Below, one piece after another: positions 35,561 through 44,541 of a stretch of 64,000 nucleotides of DNA. The DNA comes from Flavobacterium agri (GTDB lineage: Bacteria > Bacteroidota > Bacteroidia > Flavobacteriales > Flavobacteriaceae), in NCBI RefSeq assembly GCF_013401995.1, contig NZ_JACBJI010000002.1, positions 62,001 through 126,000 of the forward strand, read 5' to 3'. The translations under genes and the position numbers were made by a program. Position 1 is the stretch's first letter. Each line of letters opens with the position of its first letter. The notes beneath the pieces were generated by a model, which saw nothing but the letters and a program-made list of their open reading frames with translations, had not been told where the DNA came from and did not search any database.

Positions 35561-36667
35561 ATGAAGAAATTAGCGATTATTGGAGCCAGTTACCTACAAC
35601 TTCCTTTGGTTTTGAAAGCCTCGGAAATGGGCATCCAAACGCATTGTTTTGCCTGGCCCGAGGGTGCTGTTTGTAAAGGCAAGGCCGATTTTTTCTATCC
35701 AATCTCGGTTTTGGAAAAAGAACAGATACTCGAACAATGTCTCGAAATAGGTATAGACGGTATCTGTACGATCGCCAGCGACATGCCGGTACCGACCATT
35801 TCGTTCGTAGGAGAGAAAATGGGACTTTGCGTAAACAGCCAAAAAAGTGCATGGTTGTCTACCGATAAGGAAGCGATGCGCCAGGCGTTCGACGGAAAAG
35901 TTCAAATTCCGAAATTCTATAAAGTACAAGCTCCGTCCGATTATCGTGACGCGTTGGATTTTCCGATAATCGTCAAACCTACCGACCGTTCCGGAAGCCG
36001 TGGCGTGACCAAACTCACCAATGACGAAGGACTGGACCAGGCCATTGCTTATGCCATATCCGAATCTTTTTCGAAACAAGCCATAATAGAGGAATTCATA
36101 TCGGGTCGCGAAGTAAGCGTCGAAAGCGTTTCCTGGCAAGGCAAGCACCGCATTCTGGCAATCACCGACAAGATTACCACCGGAGCGCCGCATTTCGTAG
36201 AGTTGGCGCATCACGAACCGTCTAGTTTTCCGTCGTCGATACTTGAGAAAATCGAGGCTGAAACCTTAAAAGCGCTCGACGCCCTCGAAATAGCATACGG
36301 TGCGGCGCATTCCGAGTTCAAGATCACCGAAAACGGCAAAGTATATGCTATTGAAGTTGGTGCTCGTATGGGCGGCGATTTTATAGGTTCGCATCTGGTT
36401 CAACTTTCTACGGGTTACGATTACGTTAAAGGTGTCGTCGAGATCGCGCTTGGGGAATTCCACGAACCTCAATTCCGCGACCGCGCGTATTCCGGTGTAT
36501 ATTTCCTTAGCGAGGAAACACGTAATTTGATTCCTTATTTTGAACGTCCGAACGCATTCGAGGTCGAAAAAGCCGTACAAAACCAAGAACTCAAAAACCT
36601 AAAAAGTAGTAACGACAGGTCTGGATATTTAATTTATCAAGCTGCAGAGCGAATAGAATTGCCATGA
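35561..36667 (+). CDS. ATP-grasp ligase of the polysaccharide cluster
   Basis: 368 residues. N-terminal Rossmann-like part (KKLAIIGASYLQLPLVLKA) and an ATP-grasp core: PIIVKPTDRSGSRGV (about 131-145), EEFISGREVSVES (about 179-191), and VYAIEVGARMGGDF (about 261-274) with the metal-binding Glu and Arg. Related to carbamoyl-phosphate synthase/PurK-like ligases found in glycan clusters; joins a carboxylate to an amine or other nucleophile using ATP. Context with a transaminase and acyltransferase suggests it adds an amino or acyl group to an amino sugar (inference). Overlaps the GT2 gene by four bases. Confidence 0.85.
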   Translation: MKKLAIIGASYLQLPLVLKASEMGIQTHCFAWPEGAVCKGKADFFYPISVLEKEQILEQCLEIGIDGICTIASDMPVPTISFVGEKMGLCVNSQKSAWLSTDKEAMRQAFDGKVQIPKFYKVQAPSDYRDALDFPIIVKPTDRSGSRGVTKLTNDEGLDQAIAYAISESFSKQAIIEEFISGREVSVESVSWQGKHRILAITDKITTGAPHFVELAHHEPSSFPSSILEKIEAETLKALDALEIAYGAAHSEFKITENGKVYAIEVGARMGGDFIGSHLVQLSTGYDYVKGVVEIALGEFHEPQFRDRAYSGVYFLSEETRNLIPYFERPNAFEVEKAVQNQELKNLKSSNDRSGYLIYQAAERIELP

Positions 36668-37590
36668 AATTATCGGTTGTTTCCACATTATACAGGTCAA
36701 GACGTTTTCTGGAATCATTTCTGGACCAAATGCTCGCGGCCATAAACGAGACAAGTTTTGAAGAGTACGAACTCGTTTTTGTGAACGACGGATCGCCAGA
36801 CGACTCGCTGGATTATCTGTTGGAGCGCAAAAAAGACTGGCCGCAGATAAAACTGCTCGACCTTTCACGCAATTTCGGTCATCATTATGCGATTCAGGCC
36901 GGGCTTTCGTACGCTTCGGGCGATTATGTTTTTTTGATTGACAACGATTTGGAAACCCCGCCTTCGGTTTTGGTCGAGTATTACGGGGAATTTCGTGCCA
37001 ATCCTGAGCTCGACGTGGTTTACGGATATCAGGAAACACGCAAGGGAGGATTTCTCGAGAAATTCTCGGGTAATTTGTTTTGGAACATGATCAATAAAAT
37101 GTCGGACACCAAAATCCCGCACAACATCCTTACCGAACGGCTCATGACACGCCAATACGTAGAAGAGCTGCTCAAGCTGCGCGATGCCAATGTATTCATA
37201 GGCGGTATGATGCACTGGGTAGGTTTCGATCAAAAAGGCGTGCCGGTAAAAAAAGGACAACGTGAAGGCGCGAGTACGTATTCAATCGGGCGAAGGCTCG
37301 AGCTAATGTTGCAGGCCGTGACTTCGTTTTCGGGAAAACCGCTTGAATGGTTGTTTTACATCGGATTGCTGATTTCTGTCGGAAGCATTTTGTTTTTGCT
37401 CTACCTGGGCGGAAAAAAAATAATGTACGGCGATGAAGTACAGTTGGGTTGGACCTCTATTATCGCCATTAATGTATTGATGCTCGGTGTGATTTCGACT
37501 TTTTTGGGGATTATCGGCATTTACATCTACAAGATTTTCAAGCAAGTACAAGGCAGGCCAAACACGATAGTCAAAAAAATATATGAGTAA
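36664..37590 (+). CDS. glycosyltransferase family 2, membrane anchored
   Basis: 308 residues. GT-A fold N-terminus with VNDGSPDDS (about 37-45) and IDNDLETPP (about 93-101) as the DxD region, RNFGHHYAIQAG (about 68-79), then two C-terminal membrane helices (about 228-250 and 262-290). This is the DPM1/GtrB/ArnC type that often uses a polyprenyl phosphate as acceptor. Overlaps the next gene by eight bases. Confidence 0.9.
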   Translation: MKLSVVSTLYRSRRFLESFLDQMLAAINETSFEEYELVFVNDGSPDDSLDYLLERKKDWPQIKLLDLSRNFGHHYAIQAGLSYASGDYVFLIDNDLETPPSVLVEYYGEFRANPELDVVYGYQETRKGGFLEKFSGNLFWNMINKMSDTKIPHNILTERLMTRQYVEELLKLRDANVFIGGMMHWVGFDQKGVPVKKGQREGASTYSIGRRLELMLQAVTSFSGKPLEWLFYIGLLISVGSILFLLYLGGKKIMYGDEVQLGWTSIIAINVLMLGVISTFLGIIGIYIYKIFKQVQGRPNTIVKKIYE

Positions 37591-38215
37591 GATATTGGGC
37601 ATCATCGGATCAGGACATTTGGGCCAGCAATTGGCGCATTTCGCGCTTTCAGGAAAACAGTATGACAAGGTGGTTTTTTTCGACGACCTCACATCCGAAA
37701 CCCATCGCAACAGCAATGAAATTCTTGGCAAGACCGATCAGATCGCCAACTGTTTCGCACAAGGAGCGTTCCATGAGTTGCTCATCGGCATCGGCTACAA
37801 CCATATGCAGGCGCGCCGTGATTTTTATGAGCGTTTTTACGCCGAAATCCCGTTTGGCAAACTCATCCATGCCACGAGTTGGGTAGATCCGACGGCAACG
37901 ATCGCGCCCGGAAGTGTGCTGTATCCGGGCTGCTGCATAGACGCGAACGTCAAAATTGCCGAAAATGCGCTACTCAACCTCAATTGTACTGTTTCTCACG
38001 ATTGTTCGGTAGGCGCACATTCGTTCTTGGCGCCGCGTGTCGCGTTGGCCGGATTCGTCTCTGTAGGCGACGGTTGTTTTTTGGGCATCAATACGACGGT
38101 AAAAGATAATATTTCGATAAATTCGGGCACGTCTTCGGGCGCTTGTACCCTTTTTGTGAAAGACACGCCTGAAAGCGGACTTTACATTGGGCAACCCGCA
38201 AAAAAAATAGCATAA
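37583..38215 (+). CDS. PglD/NeuD-type sugar O/N-acyltransferase
   Basis: 210 residues. N-terminal nucleotide-sugar-binding fold (IIGSGHLGQQLA) and a C-terminal left-handed beta-helix with hexapeptide repeats (about 100-195; IAPGSVLYPGC, VKIAENALLN). The catalytic His is likely in TVSHDCSVGAH (about 133-143). PglD-family enzymes N-acetylate UDP-4-amino sugars; next to the WecE-type transaminase, an N-acyl-4-amino-4,6-dideoxyhexose is the likely product. One-base overlap with the transaminase gene. Confidence 0.88.
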   Translation: MSKILGIIGSGHLGQQLAHFALSGKQYDKVVFFDDLTSETHRNSNEILGKTDQIANCFAQGAFHELLIGIGYNHMQARRDFYERFYAEIPFGKLIHATSWVDPTATIAPGSVLYPGCCIDANVKIAENALLNLNCTVSHDCSVGAHSFLAPRVALAGFVSVGDGCFLGINTTVKDNISINSGTSSGACTLFVKDTPESGLYIGQPAKKIA

Positions 38216-39348
38216 TGATTCCATTCAACAAGCCTTTCCTCACGGGCAAGGAGACACAATATATAGAGGACGCCGTCAAATCGGGAAAGATTTCGGGAAA
38301 CGGCAAATACACCCAAAAATGCCAAGAATTCTTCGAAAAAAACTTCGGGTTCAAAAAATGCCTGCTCGCGACTTCGTGTACCGATGCGCTTGAAATGGCG
38401 GCCATTTTGCTCGACATCCAACCCGGAGATGAAGTGATCATGCCCTCGTTCACGTTCGTTTCTACGGCCAATGCCTTCGTATTGCGCGGTGCCAAAATCG
38501 TGTTTGCCGACAGCAGAAAAGACCATCCGAATATAGACGAGGAAACGCTCGAATCGTTGATTACACCAAGAACGAAAGCCATCGTACCGGTTCATTATGC
38601 CGGTGTGGCCTGCAACATGGACGCGATCATGGACATTGCCGAAAAACACCAGATTTTCGTAGTCGAAGATGCAGCCCAAGCAATCGACAGTTATTACACC
38701 GGACGCGACGGCAAAAAACGCGCGTTAGGTTCAATCGGGCATTTGGCCGCTTTTTCATTCCACGAGACCAAAAACATCATCTCGGGCGAAGGCGGAATGT
38801 TGGCCATAAACGACGCACGCTTTATAGAAAGGGCCGAAATCATTTGGGAAAAAGGCACGAACCGTTCGGCTTTTTTCCGCGGCGACGTAGACAAATACGG
38901 ATGGGTCGATATAGGAAGCTCTTTCCTGCCGTCCGAAATTATTGCCGCGTTTCTATGGGCCCAACTCGAAAACCTCGAAAAAATACAGGAAAAGCGCAAA
39001 TCGCATTGGCTGTTTTACCGCGAAGCCCTCAAGGATTGGGCGGCCGAGCACAAAATAGAATTGCCACAGCTACCCGAATATGCGACCAACAACGGGCATA
39101 TGTTCTACCTGGTATGCCAAAACATACAACAGCGTTCGCGCCTTATTGCGCAGTTGCGCGACAAAGGTGTTCATCCGGTTTTTCATTACATCAGCCTGCA
39201 TTCGAGCCAATTTTTCGAACCGTTCCACGACTCGCGAGTGCTTACGGAAAGCGACAGGTTCGCCGATTGTTTGGTGCGTTTGCCGATGTATTATGAGTTG
39301 GAACCGCAGCAAGTGACAGACAAGCTCCTAACGTATGAATATAGCTGA
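38215..39348 (+). CDS. rffA: dTDP-4-amino-4,6-dideoxygalactose transaminase
   Basis: 377 residues, normal for WecE/RffA. PLP-dependent DegT/DnrJ/EryC1/StrS aminotransferase that converts dTDP-4-keto-6-deoxyglucose to the 4-amino sugar with glutamate. N-terminus IPFNKPFLTGKE and TSCTDALEMAAILL are typical of this subfamily; VVEDAAQAI (about 148-156) holds the PLP-ring Asp, and Lys186 in HETKNIISGEGG forms the Schiff base. Substrate comes from RfbA plus an RfbB not found here. Confidence 0.92.
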   Translation: MIPFNKPFLTGKETQYIEDAVKSGKISGNGKYTQKCQEFFEKNFGFKKCLLATSCTDALEMAAILLDIQPGDEVIMPSFTFVSTANAFVLRGAKIVFADSRKDHPNIDEETLESLITPRTKAIVPVHYAGVACNMDAIMDIAEKHQIFVVEDAAQAIDSYYTGRDGKKRALGSIGHLAAFSFHETKNIISGEGGMLAINDARFIERAEIIWEKGTNRSAFFRGDVDKYGWVDIGSSFLPSEIIAAFLWAQLENLEKIQEKRKSHWLFYREALKDWAAEHKIELPQLPEYATNNGHMFYLVCQNIQQRSRLIAQLRDKGVHPVFHYISLHSSQFFEPFHDSRVLTESDRFADCLVRLPMYYELEPQQVTDKLLTYEYS

Positions 39349-39429
39349 TTTTGCGGCCGAACTTGTATAGTGCCTGAAAACGCAAAACACAGCCTTTTAC
39401 CAACCAGATAAAACAACAATCAGTATCCG

Positions 39430-41286
39430 ATGAGAATCATTGCCTACCTGAAGCAGCATTATATCCTAACCCTTATTTTGGTCGTAGCCGCACTTTTGCG
39501 ATTCGCTCACTTAGGTTCCCAAAGCCCTTGGATGGATGAGATTTACACGTTGAACGTGTCCGATCCCAAACTGCCTTTCGCGACCACGATTGCCGAAATA
39601 AACCTTAGGGAAGGATTTCCGTACATCTACTTTTTGGCGATGAAAGTGCTGTTCGCGATTTTCGGGCATCATATACTCGTGGCGCGTATCGTATCGGCGT
39701 TGGCCGGAGTTGCCGGAAGCTATATCGTGTACAGGCTTGGCAAATCACTGTATGGCAAAAATACCGGATTGATAGCCGCCGGGCTTGTTGCCGTAAGTGA
39801 TTACTGCATTTATATCTCTCAAGACGCCAGGCCGTATTCGTTGTACTTTTTTGCGGTAGTGCTTTCGTTTTGGGCCATGTCGAACTTTTTGCGAAACAAT
39901 TCCACAAGAAACGCCATCTTTTACGGGCTTTCTGCGGGACTGTTGCTCAACTTAAATTTTTTCGGATTCATCAATCTGTTCTCGCAAGCCTTGCTGATAT
40001 TGTTATTTATCGTAATGTGCCCGAAAGACATAAGGCGCAATTTTATTGTGAACAGTCTTATCGTTGGTGCGATAGCCGTACTTCTTTTTATCCCGAACAT
40101 CGCCAAGTTGATGACACTTTTCGGATTCAAATCGGGTTGGATCGTAGCGGCGACCAACGATTCCATCGCCTACGTGCTCGACGATTTCTTGGGCAACACG
40201 AGATTCACGGCTTTCATTTTCCTTCCGCTGTTCTTTTATTTCCTGTTCGACGTTTTTAGGCAGGAAGGCAAATTCACGTACAAAGACATACTCGAGCGCC
40301 CCAAGGTTTTCGCGTTTGCGGTGTTGTTAAGTTGGATGGTCGTGCTCGTGGTCATACTCACGGTCAAGTCGTTTACCGATACATCGCTTATGATCACGCG
40401 TTATTTCGTAAGCGTTCTCCCAGTAATTTTATTGATTTTGGCTCATGCGCTTTCGCTTATCAAAAACCAGGTGGTTAGAGCGGGAATGATAACGACCGTT
40501 CTTTGCTTCATGCTCATGAACCTGTTCGTATTCAAGCGCTTTTACCTGAACGTGCACAATTCGCAGTTTCGGGAGGCATCCGAATTCGTCATGAAGAACA
40601 ATGCCAAAAGAGAGCCTGTCTATACGTCGTTGAAGTATTGGTTCAATTATTTCTTCCTGAAAAAAGACGCGAATTATCCGTTGAATGAAACAGCTTCTTT
40701 GGATGTTTTGGTCAATGAGATGCGTAACGATCCTTCAAAGGTCAAGGCGTTCTGGTATGTCGATGCGCACGACAAGCAATTCCAGGCGTCACCCGAAACG
40801 GCGGCATTCCTCGATGCGAATTTCTTTTTGGAGAACAATTTCGAAGGATTCCAAGGCTGGGCCAAGCATTACATCCTTAAGGCAGATGCCAAGCAAATCG
40901 TAAGCCTTGCCGGATATGACCTTTCGAAGCCTGTTTCGGGAGACGATTTCGTGTCTACGTTCGACATTTACCAAGAAGATGAAACCGGCCTGAAAATCTT
41001 CGGATGGGCCTATTTCCCTGGCCAAGGAACCGAAAATACCAAAATCGAGATCATAGTCCTGATGGGCAACAGGGGTAAGCTTTTCAACATGGAAAAAGTA
41101 CAGCGCGCAGACGTTACCCAAGCAAGAGGAGCTGGCTTCAATCTAGACAATTCGGGCTTTTCGGCCAAAATCCTGAAAAGCGACCTTAAACCGGGCAGCT
41201 ACCGCGTCGCGATTTTGATGACCGATTCGGCAACAGGTAAAAAAGGCCTCAAAATAACCGACAGTGTACTGGAAATCAAGCAATGA
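39430..41286 (+). CDS. GT39/ArnT-like integral-membrane glycosyltransferase
   Basis: 618 residues, about 10-12 membrane helices in the first 370 residues and a soluble C-terminal domain. The first periplasmic loop has SQSPWMDEIYT with the catalytic-type Asp (about 30-40) and SQDARPYSLYF follows (about 134-144), as in PMT_2/ArnT enzymes that use polyprenyl-phosphate sugars. The GT2 upstream is a plausible donor maker. Preceded by an 81-base gap after the transaminase gene. Confidence 0.88.
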   Translation: MRIIAYLKQHYILTLILVVAALLRFAHLGSQSPWMDEIYTLNVSDPKLPFATTIAEINLREGFPYIYFLAMKVLFAIFGHHILVARIVSALAGVAGSYIVYRLGKSLYGKNTGLIAAGLVAVSDYCIYISQDARPYSLYFFAVVLSFWAMSNFLRNNSTRNAIFYGLSAGLLLNLNFFGFINLFSQALLILLFIVMCPKDIRRNFIVNSLIVGAIAVLLFIPNIAKLMTLFGFKSGWIVAATNDSIAYVLDDFLGNTRFTAFIFLPLFFYFLFDVFRQEGKFTYKDILERPKVFAFAVLLSWMVVLVVILTVKSFTDTSLMITRYFVSVLPVILLILAHALSLIKNQVVRAGMITTVLCFMLMNLFVFKRFYLNVHNSQFREASEFVMKNNAKREPVYTSLKYWFNYFFLKKDANYPLNETASLDVLVNEMRNDPSKVKAFWYVDAHDKQFQASPETAAFLDANFFLENNFEGFQGWAKHYILKADAKQIVSLAGYDLSKPVSGDDFVSTFDIYQEDETGLKIFGWAYFPGQGTENTKIEIIVLMGNRGKLFNMEKVQRADVTQARGAGFNLDNSGFSAKILKSDLKPGSYRVAILMTDSATGKKGLKITDSVLEIKQ

Positions 41287-41315
41287 TGCCTGCCGTTTTA
41301 ATTTGGACATAATTA

Positions 41316-41347
41316 TTGTAAAAGAAATTCGAATTTTTCTAATTTTG
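41316..41347 (+). promoter_or_regulatory. promoter for the lipoprotein gene (TTG-N21-TAATTTTG)
   Basis: -33 TTG at 41316-41318, spacer 21, -7 TAATTTTG at 41340-41347, 19 bases before the ATG. One of the few in the window with both elements at normal spacing; implies independent expression within the glycan locus. Confidence 0.7.
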
Positions 41348-41366
41348 CACATCATAAGATAAAAAC

Positions 41367-41909
41367 ATGAAATCGAAAATTTTAGCTCTTTTAGTTTTGG
41401 TTACACTCTTCTCTTGTAAAGAAGAACCTAAGTCTGATGCGGTTGCGGCTCCAGTCGAGGAAGCGCCAAAAGATTTTGAGGTCAAGATCAATGTGGTCGC
41501 GAAAAAGGACGACAGTTTCCATCTTTTCTACACAGAAGACGGAACGATCAATTTTACAGAGCAGAAATCTGTTTGGGTCGAGTTCAAAGGAAACGAAGCG
41601 GCACAAGACATCGTATTCAAACTTCCTGAAGACGTTATCCCGACACACATGAGACTTGATTTCGGCGTGAACAAACAACAGGAAGACATTAAGATGAATT
41701 CCTTCGAAATCGATTATATGAACGGAAAGATCGTCGCCAATGGGGCGGAGTTCTTCAGCTACTTCTACCCGAATGAGAAATGTACGAAAATCGATGCCGA
41801 GAAGTCGCTTATCATCCCTATAAAGGGAGGCGATGTGTATACAGGCCCAATGTTCTACCCTCAAGTGGTATTATCAGAGAAAATAGAAGCGTTGGTAAAA
41901 GGAAAGTAA
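41367..41909 (+). CDS. hypothetical lipoprotein
   Basis: 180 residues. Lipoprotein signal peptide MKSKILALLVLVTLFSC with Cys17 at the cleavage site, a short Pro/Ala/Glu linker, then a beta-rich domain (about 35-175) with EVKINVVAKKDDSFHLFYTE. I do not recognise the family. It has its own promoter and a following inverted repeat, so it may belong to the polysaccharide locus or simply sit in it. Confidence 0.8.
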   Translation: MKSKILALLVLVTLFSCKEEPKSDAVAAPVEEAPKDFEVKINVVAKKDDSFHLFYTEDGTINFTEQKSVWVEFKGNEAAQDIVFKLPEDVIPTHMRLDFGVNKQQEDIKMNSFEIDYMNGKIVANGAEFFSYFYPNEKCTKIDAEKSLIIPIKGGDVYTGPMFYPQVVLSEKIEALVKGK

Positions 41910-41931
41910 TGCTTTTTTGACCAACGTTCAA

Positions 41932-41972
41932 CCGGCCTGGCAATTACTCTTAACAGGGAATTTCCAGGCCGG
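41932..41972. repeat. inverted repeat after the lipoprotein gene, possible terminator
   Basis: Perfect 9-bp arms CCGGCCTGG (41932-41940) and CCAGGCCGG (41964-41972) with a 23-base loop that contains AATT twice, followed by ATCGTTTT. GC-rich stem with a weak T-tract; a terminator is likely but the large loop is unusual. Confidence 0.55.
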
Positions 41973-42034
41973 ATCGTTTTACACGTCTCCGCTTGGTGCA
42001 AAAAAGAGCCGACTTGTACGTCTAATCATTACGC

Positions 42035-43303
42035 ATGCTGAAATCCCGAATACACAACCTTGCCGCAAAGAACACGAACCTGGTTATCTACGGTGTCGGC
42101 CAGGTGATCAATCTTGTCGTTCCGTTGCTTGCCGTGCCTCATATAGTAGCGGTTTGCGGAGAAGCGGCTTACGGAAAGGTCGGCGTGGCATTGGCTATTT
42201 CATTTTTTCTTATCGTGATCATCGACTACGGTTCAGACATGATCGGCGTAAAAGAAGTCGCGGTGAACCGTGATTCCCACGCCAAATTATCACAGATTTT
42301 TGCGACCGCTTACAGCGCAAGGTTATTGCTGCTTTTAGGAGTTTTGGCGATGGGTTTTTTGGTTTTTGGCGTTTTACCCGCTTTCAGTGCCGAACGCAAG
42401 CTCTACCTATACGCATCACCGATTCTTGTCGCCCAGGCGATCAGTCCGATCTGGTTTTTACAGGGAATCGAGAGATTTCGTTTGATAACCGCGCTTACGG
42501 TAATCTCCAAGGCGATCTATCTTTTCGGAGTGCTGTATTTCGTATCGGGAGCCGGCGACTACATATATGTGAATTTATGGTGGGGTTTAGGTATGTTTTT
42601 CCCGTATCTGGCGGGTTTCCTGTATTGCAGTAAATTGTTCGGTTTCAAGTTCGCCGACGTTCGCCGACGCGATATAGCCGATTTCCTTTCGGACAATTTC
42701 CGTTTCCTTCTCTCACAGATGTTCCTGTCGGTCAAAAATTACTCCCCGATTATCGTCATTACTTTGCTCGGCGGTTTTGCCGTCGGTGGCCAATTCAAGA
42801 TTATAGAGCAAATCATACTGCCTTTCAGGTCGTATCTGCAGATGTTTTTCCGGTATTTCTATCCGAAGTTGTGTTTTGAGATTTTTCAAGATCGCGCACA
42901 AGGTTTTCGATATTGGAAGCAAGTCAGCGGTTTCAACCTTGCATTGGTCTTCGTTCTGGTGTTCGGTATTTTCCTTTTTCCATCCGAAATCCTGCATTTT
43001 TTCAAAGTCAGCGAGCAGAATACCCATGCCCTCTCGGACGCTTTACGGCTCGGGCTGCTCATACCCATGCTGATTGCGTGTTCCTATTCGCTTGAACAGC
43101 TTATGTTGAGTCTCGGGAAAAAGGAATTATACATCAGGCTCACGTTCGTGACCGTCGTGCTCAATTTGCTGCTGATGACCTTCTTGTTTTGGTCGTTTGC
43201 GCTTAACGGACTTATTTCATCTCTAATCATAAGTGAAATGATCCTGATTGTATTAATTTGGCTGACACTGAAAAATCAATTCAAACCCCAAGCACATTCA
43301 TGA
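42035..43303 (+). CDS. Wzx-type oligosaccharide flippase
   Basis: 422 residues, about 12 membrane helices, few charged residues between them. N-terminus NLVIYGVGQVINLVVPLLAV and GIERFRLITALTVISKAIYL are typical of the polysaccharide transporter (PST/MATE-like) family. Flips undecaprenyl-linked repeat units to the periplasm. Its stop overlaps the start of the polymerase-like gene by four bases. Confidence 0.9.
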   Translation: MLKSRIHNLAAKNTNLVIYGVGQVINLVVPLLAVPHIVAVCGEAAYGKVGVALAISFFLIVIIDYGSDMIGVKEVAVNRDSHAKLSQIFATAYSARLLLLLGVLAMGFLVFGVLPAFSAERKLYLYASPILVAQAISPIWFLQGIERFRLITALTVISKAIYLFGVLYFVSGAGDYIYVNLWWGLGMFFPYLAGFLYCSKLFGFKFADVRRRDIADFLSDNFRFLLSQMFLSVKNYSPIIVITLLGGFAVGGQFKIIEQIILPFRSYLQMFFRYFYPKLCFEIFQDRAQGFRYWKQVSGFNLALVFVLVFGIFLFPSEILHFFKVSEQNTHALSDALRLGLLIPMLIACSYSLEQLMLSLGKKELYIRLTFVTVVLNLLLMTFLFWSFALNGLISSLIISEMILIVLIWLTLKNQFKPQAHS

Positions 43304-44541
43304 GTGCAACTAGGAATTCATTTAGGATAATCCTGTTTATTGCGTGCGTCGTCGTGCCTACTTTGAACAACTACGAATTGACTTTCGGGGTATGGTCGAT
43401 CGCGGCATTGGTCACCTTGCAGAAGCGATATTCGTTGCGAATCCTCAAGTTGATTTCTACGCCCGTCCTGATTTTGCTGATCGCGTTTTTTTCTGGTTTG
43501 TTCAACGATTACACGCCTTACGACATTATTCGCGACATCACCTATTTATTGAAACCGATCATCGGATTGCTGTTAGGCTATCAGCTTTGTCGAGGAATGG
43601 AAGGCGAAAAACCTGCGCGTCTCATCATCAATACCGGATATATCCTCGCTATTCTGCACTTGGCCATTGCAGCGTTCGCGGTGCTTTTCATGCACATTCG
43701 CGACATGCACGAGTTGCGCTTGCACGCCGGATATTTCAACGATTTCGAAATGTATGCGCTAGCGATGCTCATCTATTGCAAAAGATTCAACGTAGAATTT
43801 CCGACGCGTACCAGATGGCTGATGATTTTGGTCATGACCATTTCGGGTTTCCTTTATCTGGCGCGTACCGATTTCATTCTTTTCGGAATACTGATCATGG
43901 CCTTATCGGGTTATTTGGTACTTACAAAACGGGCGTTACAGGCCATTTTGGTGACAATGGCAATCGGGATTGTGGGCTATGCGATCATCTATAACAGCAA
44001 TCCGCGTCGTGGTGCAACGGGGTTTGAGGCGTTTCTTTACAAAGTCAAAATTGCGCCTATAGAACCGTTCAAAACCAAAATCAACAAAGACGATTGGAAA
44101 GATTTTAACGACAATTACCGCTCTTTCGAGAACATCATAACGGTAAGGCAAGTCTCGCGCAGCGGAACCGGATCGATAATTTTCGGAAAAGGTCTCGGAT
44201 CGCATGTCGATTTGGGAAGGAAGCTGTGGACAAACGACCTTGAGTTCATACGATATCTGCCGGCGTTGCACAATTCTTACATGACGATATTGCTCAAATC
44301 GGGGCTCGTCGGTGTGTTTCTTTTGTTCGTCTTTATTTGGATGCTGTTCAGGCAAGGAAAATCAGAGAATCTGCAAATCCGGAGCATTAACCAATTGTTG
44401 ATTGCGTCGGCCGTCTTCCTGATCCTCTCCAATTGGGTATTTATGGGACTCTACTTCAAAGTCGACACCAAATCCATCCTTATCGGATTTCTGATATACC
44501 ACAAAGAAACGATTAAAAAAGCCCTACAAGTTAAGGCGTAA
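43300..44541 (+). CDS. O-antigen polymerase/ligase-like membrane protein (Wzy)
   Basis: 413 residues from ATG 43300 (MSATRN); a further-upstream in-frame start would lie deep in the flippase gene, whereas 43300 gives the usual ATGA overlap. About 11 membrane helices, one large periplasmic loop (about 235-330) with GSGTGSIIFGKGLGSH, and the HNSYMTILLKSGLVG motif typical of Wzy_C/WaaL proteins. Coupled to the flippase, so probably the repeat-unit polymerase. Its 3' end overlaps a convergent GT4 gene by 11 bases. Confidence 0.82.
   Translation: MSATRNSFRIILFIACVVVPTLNNYELTFGVWSIAALVTLQKRYSLRILKLISTPVLILLIAFFSGLFNDYTPYDIIRDITYLLKPIIGLLLGYQLCRGMEGEKPARLIINTGYILAILHLAIAAFAVLFMHIRDMHELRLHAGYFNDFEMYALAMLIYCKRFNVEFPTRTRWLMILVMTISGFLYLARTDFILFGILIMALSGYLVLTKRALQAILVTMAIGIVGYAIIYNSNPRRGATGFEAFLYKVKIAPIEPFKTKINKDDWKDFNDNYRSFENIITVRQVSRSGTGSIIFGKGLGSHVDLGRKLWTNDLEFIRYLPALHNSYMTILLKSGLVGVFLLFVFIWMLFRQGKSENLQIRSINQLLIASAVFLILSNWVFMGLYFKVDTKSILIGFLIYHKETIKKALQVKA

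Noticed and set aside
41917-42273. 118-codon frame between the lipoprotein and flippase genes
   Set aside because: Spans the inverted repeat and overlaps the flippase gene; Arg/Ser/Pro-rich with no family features.
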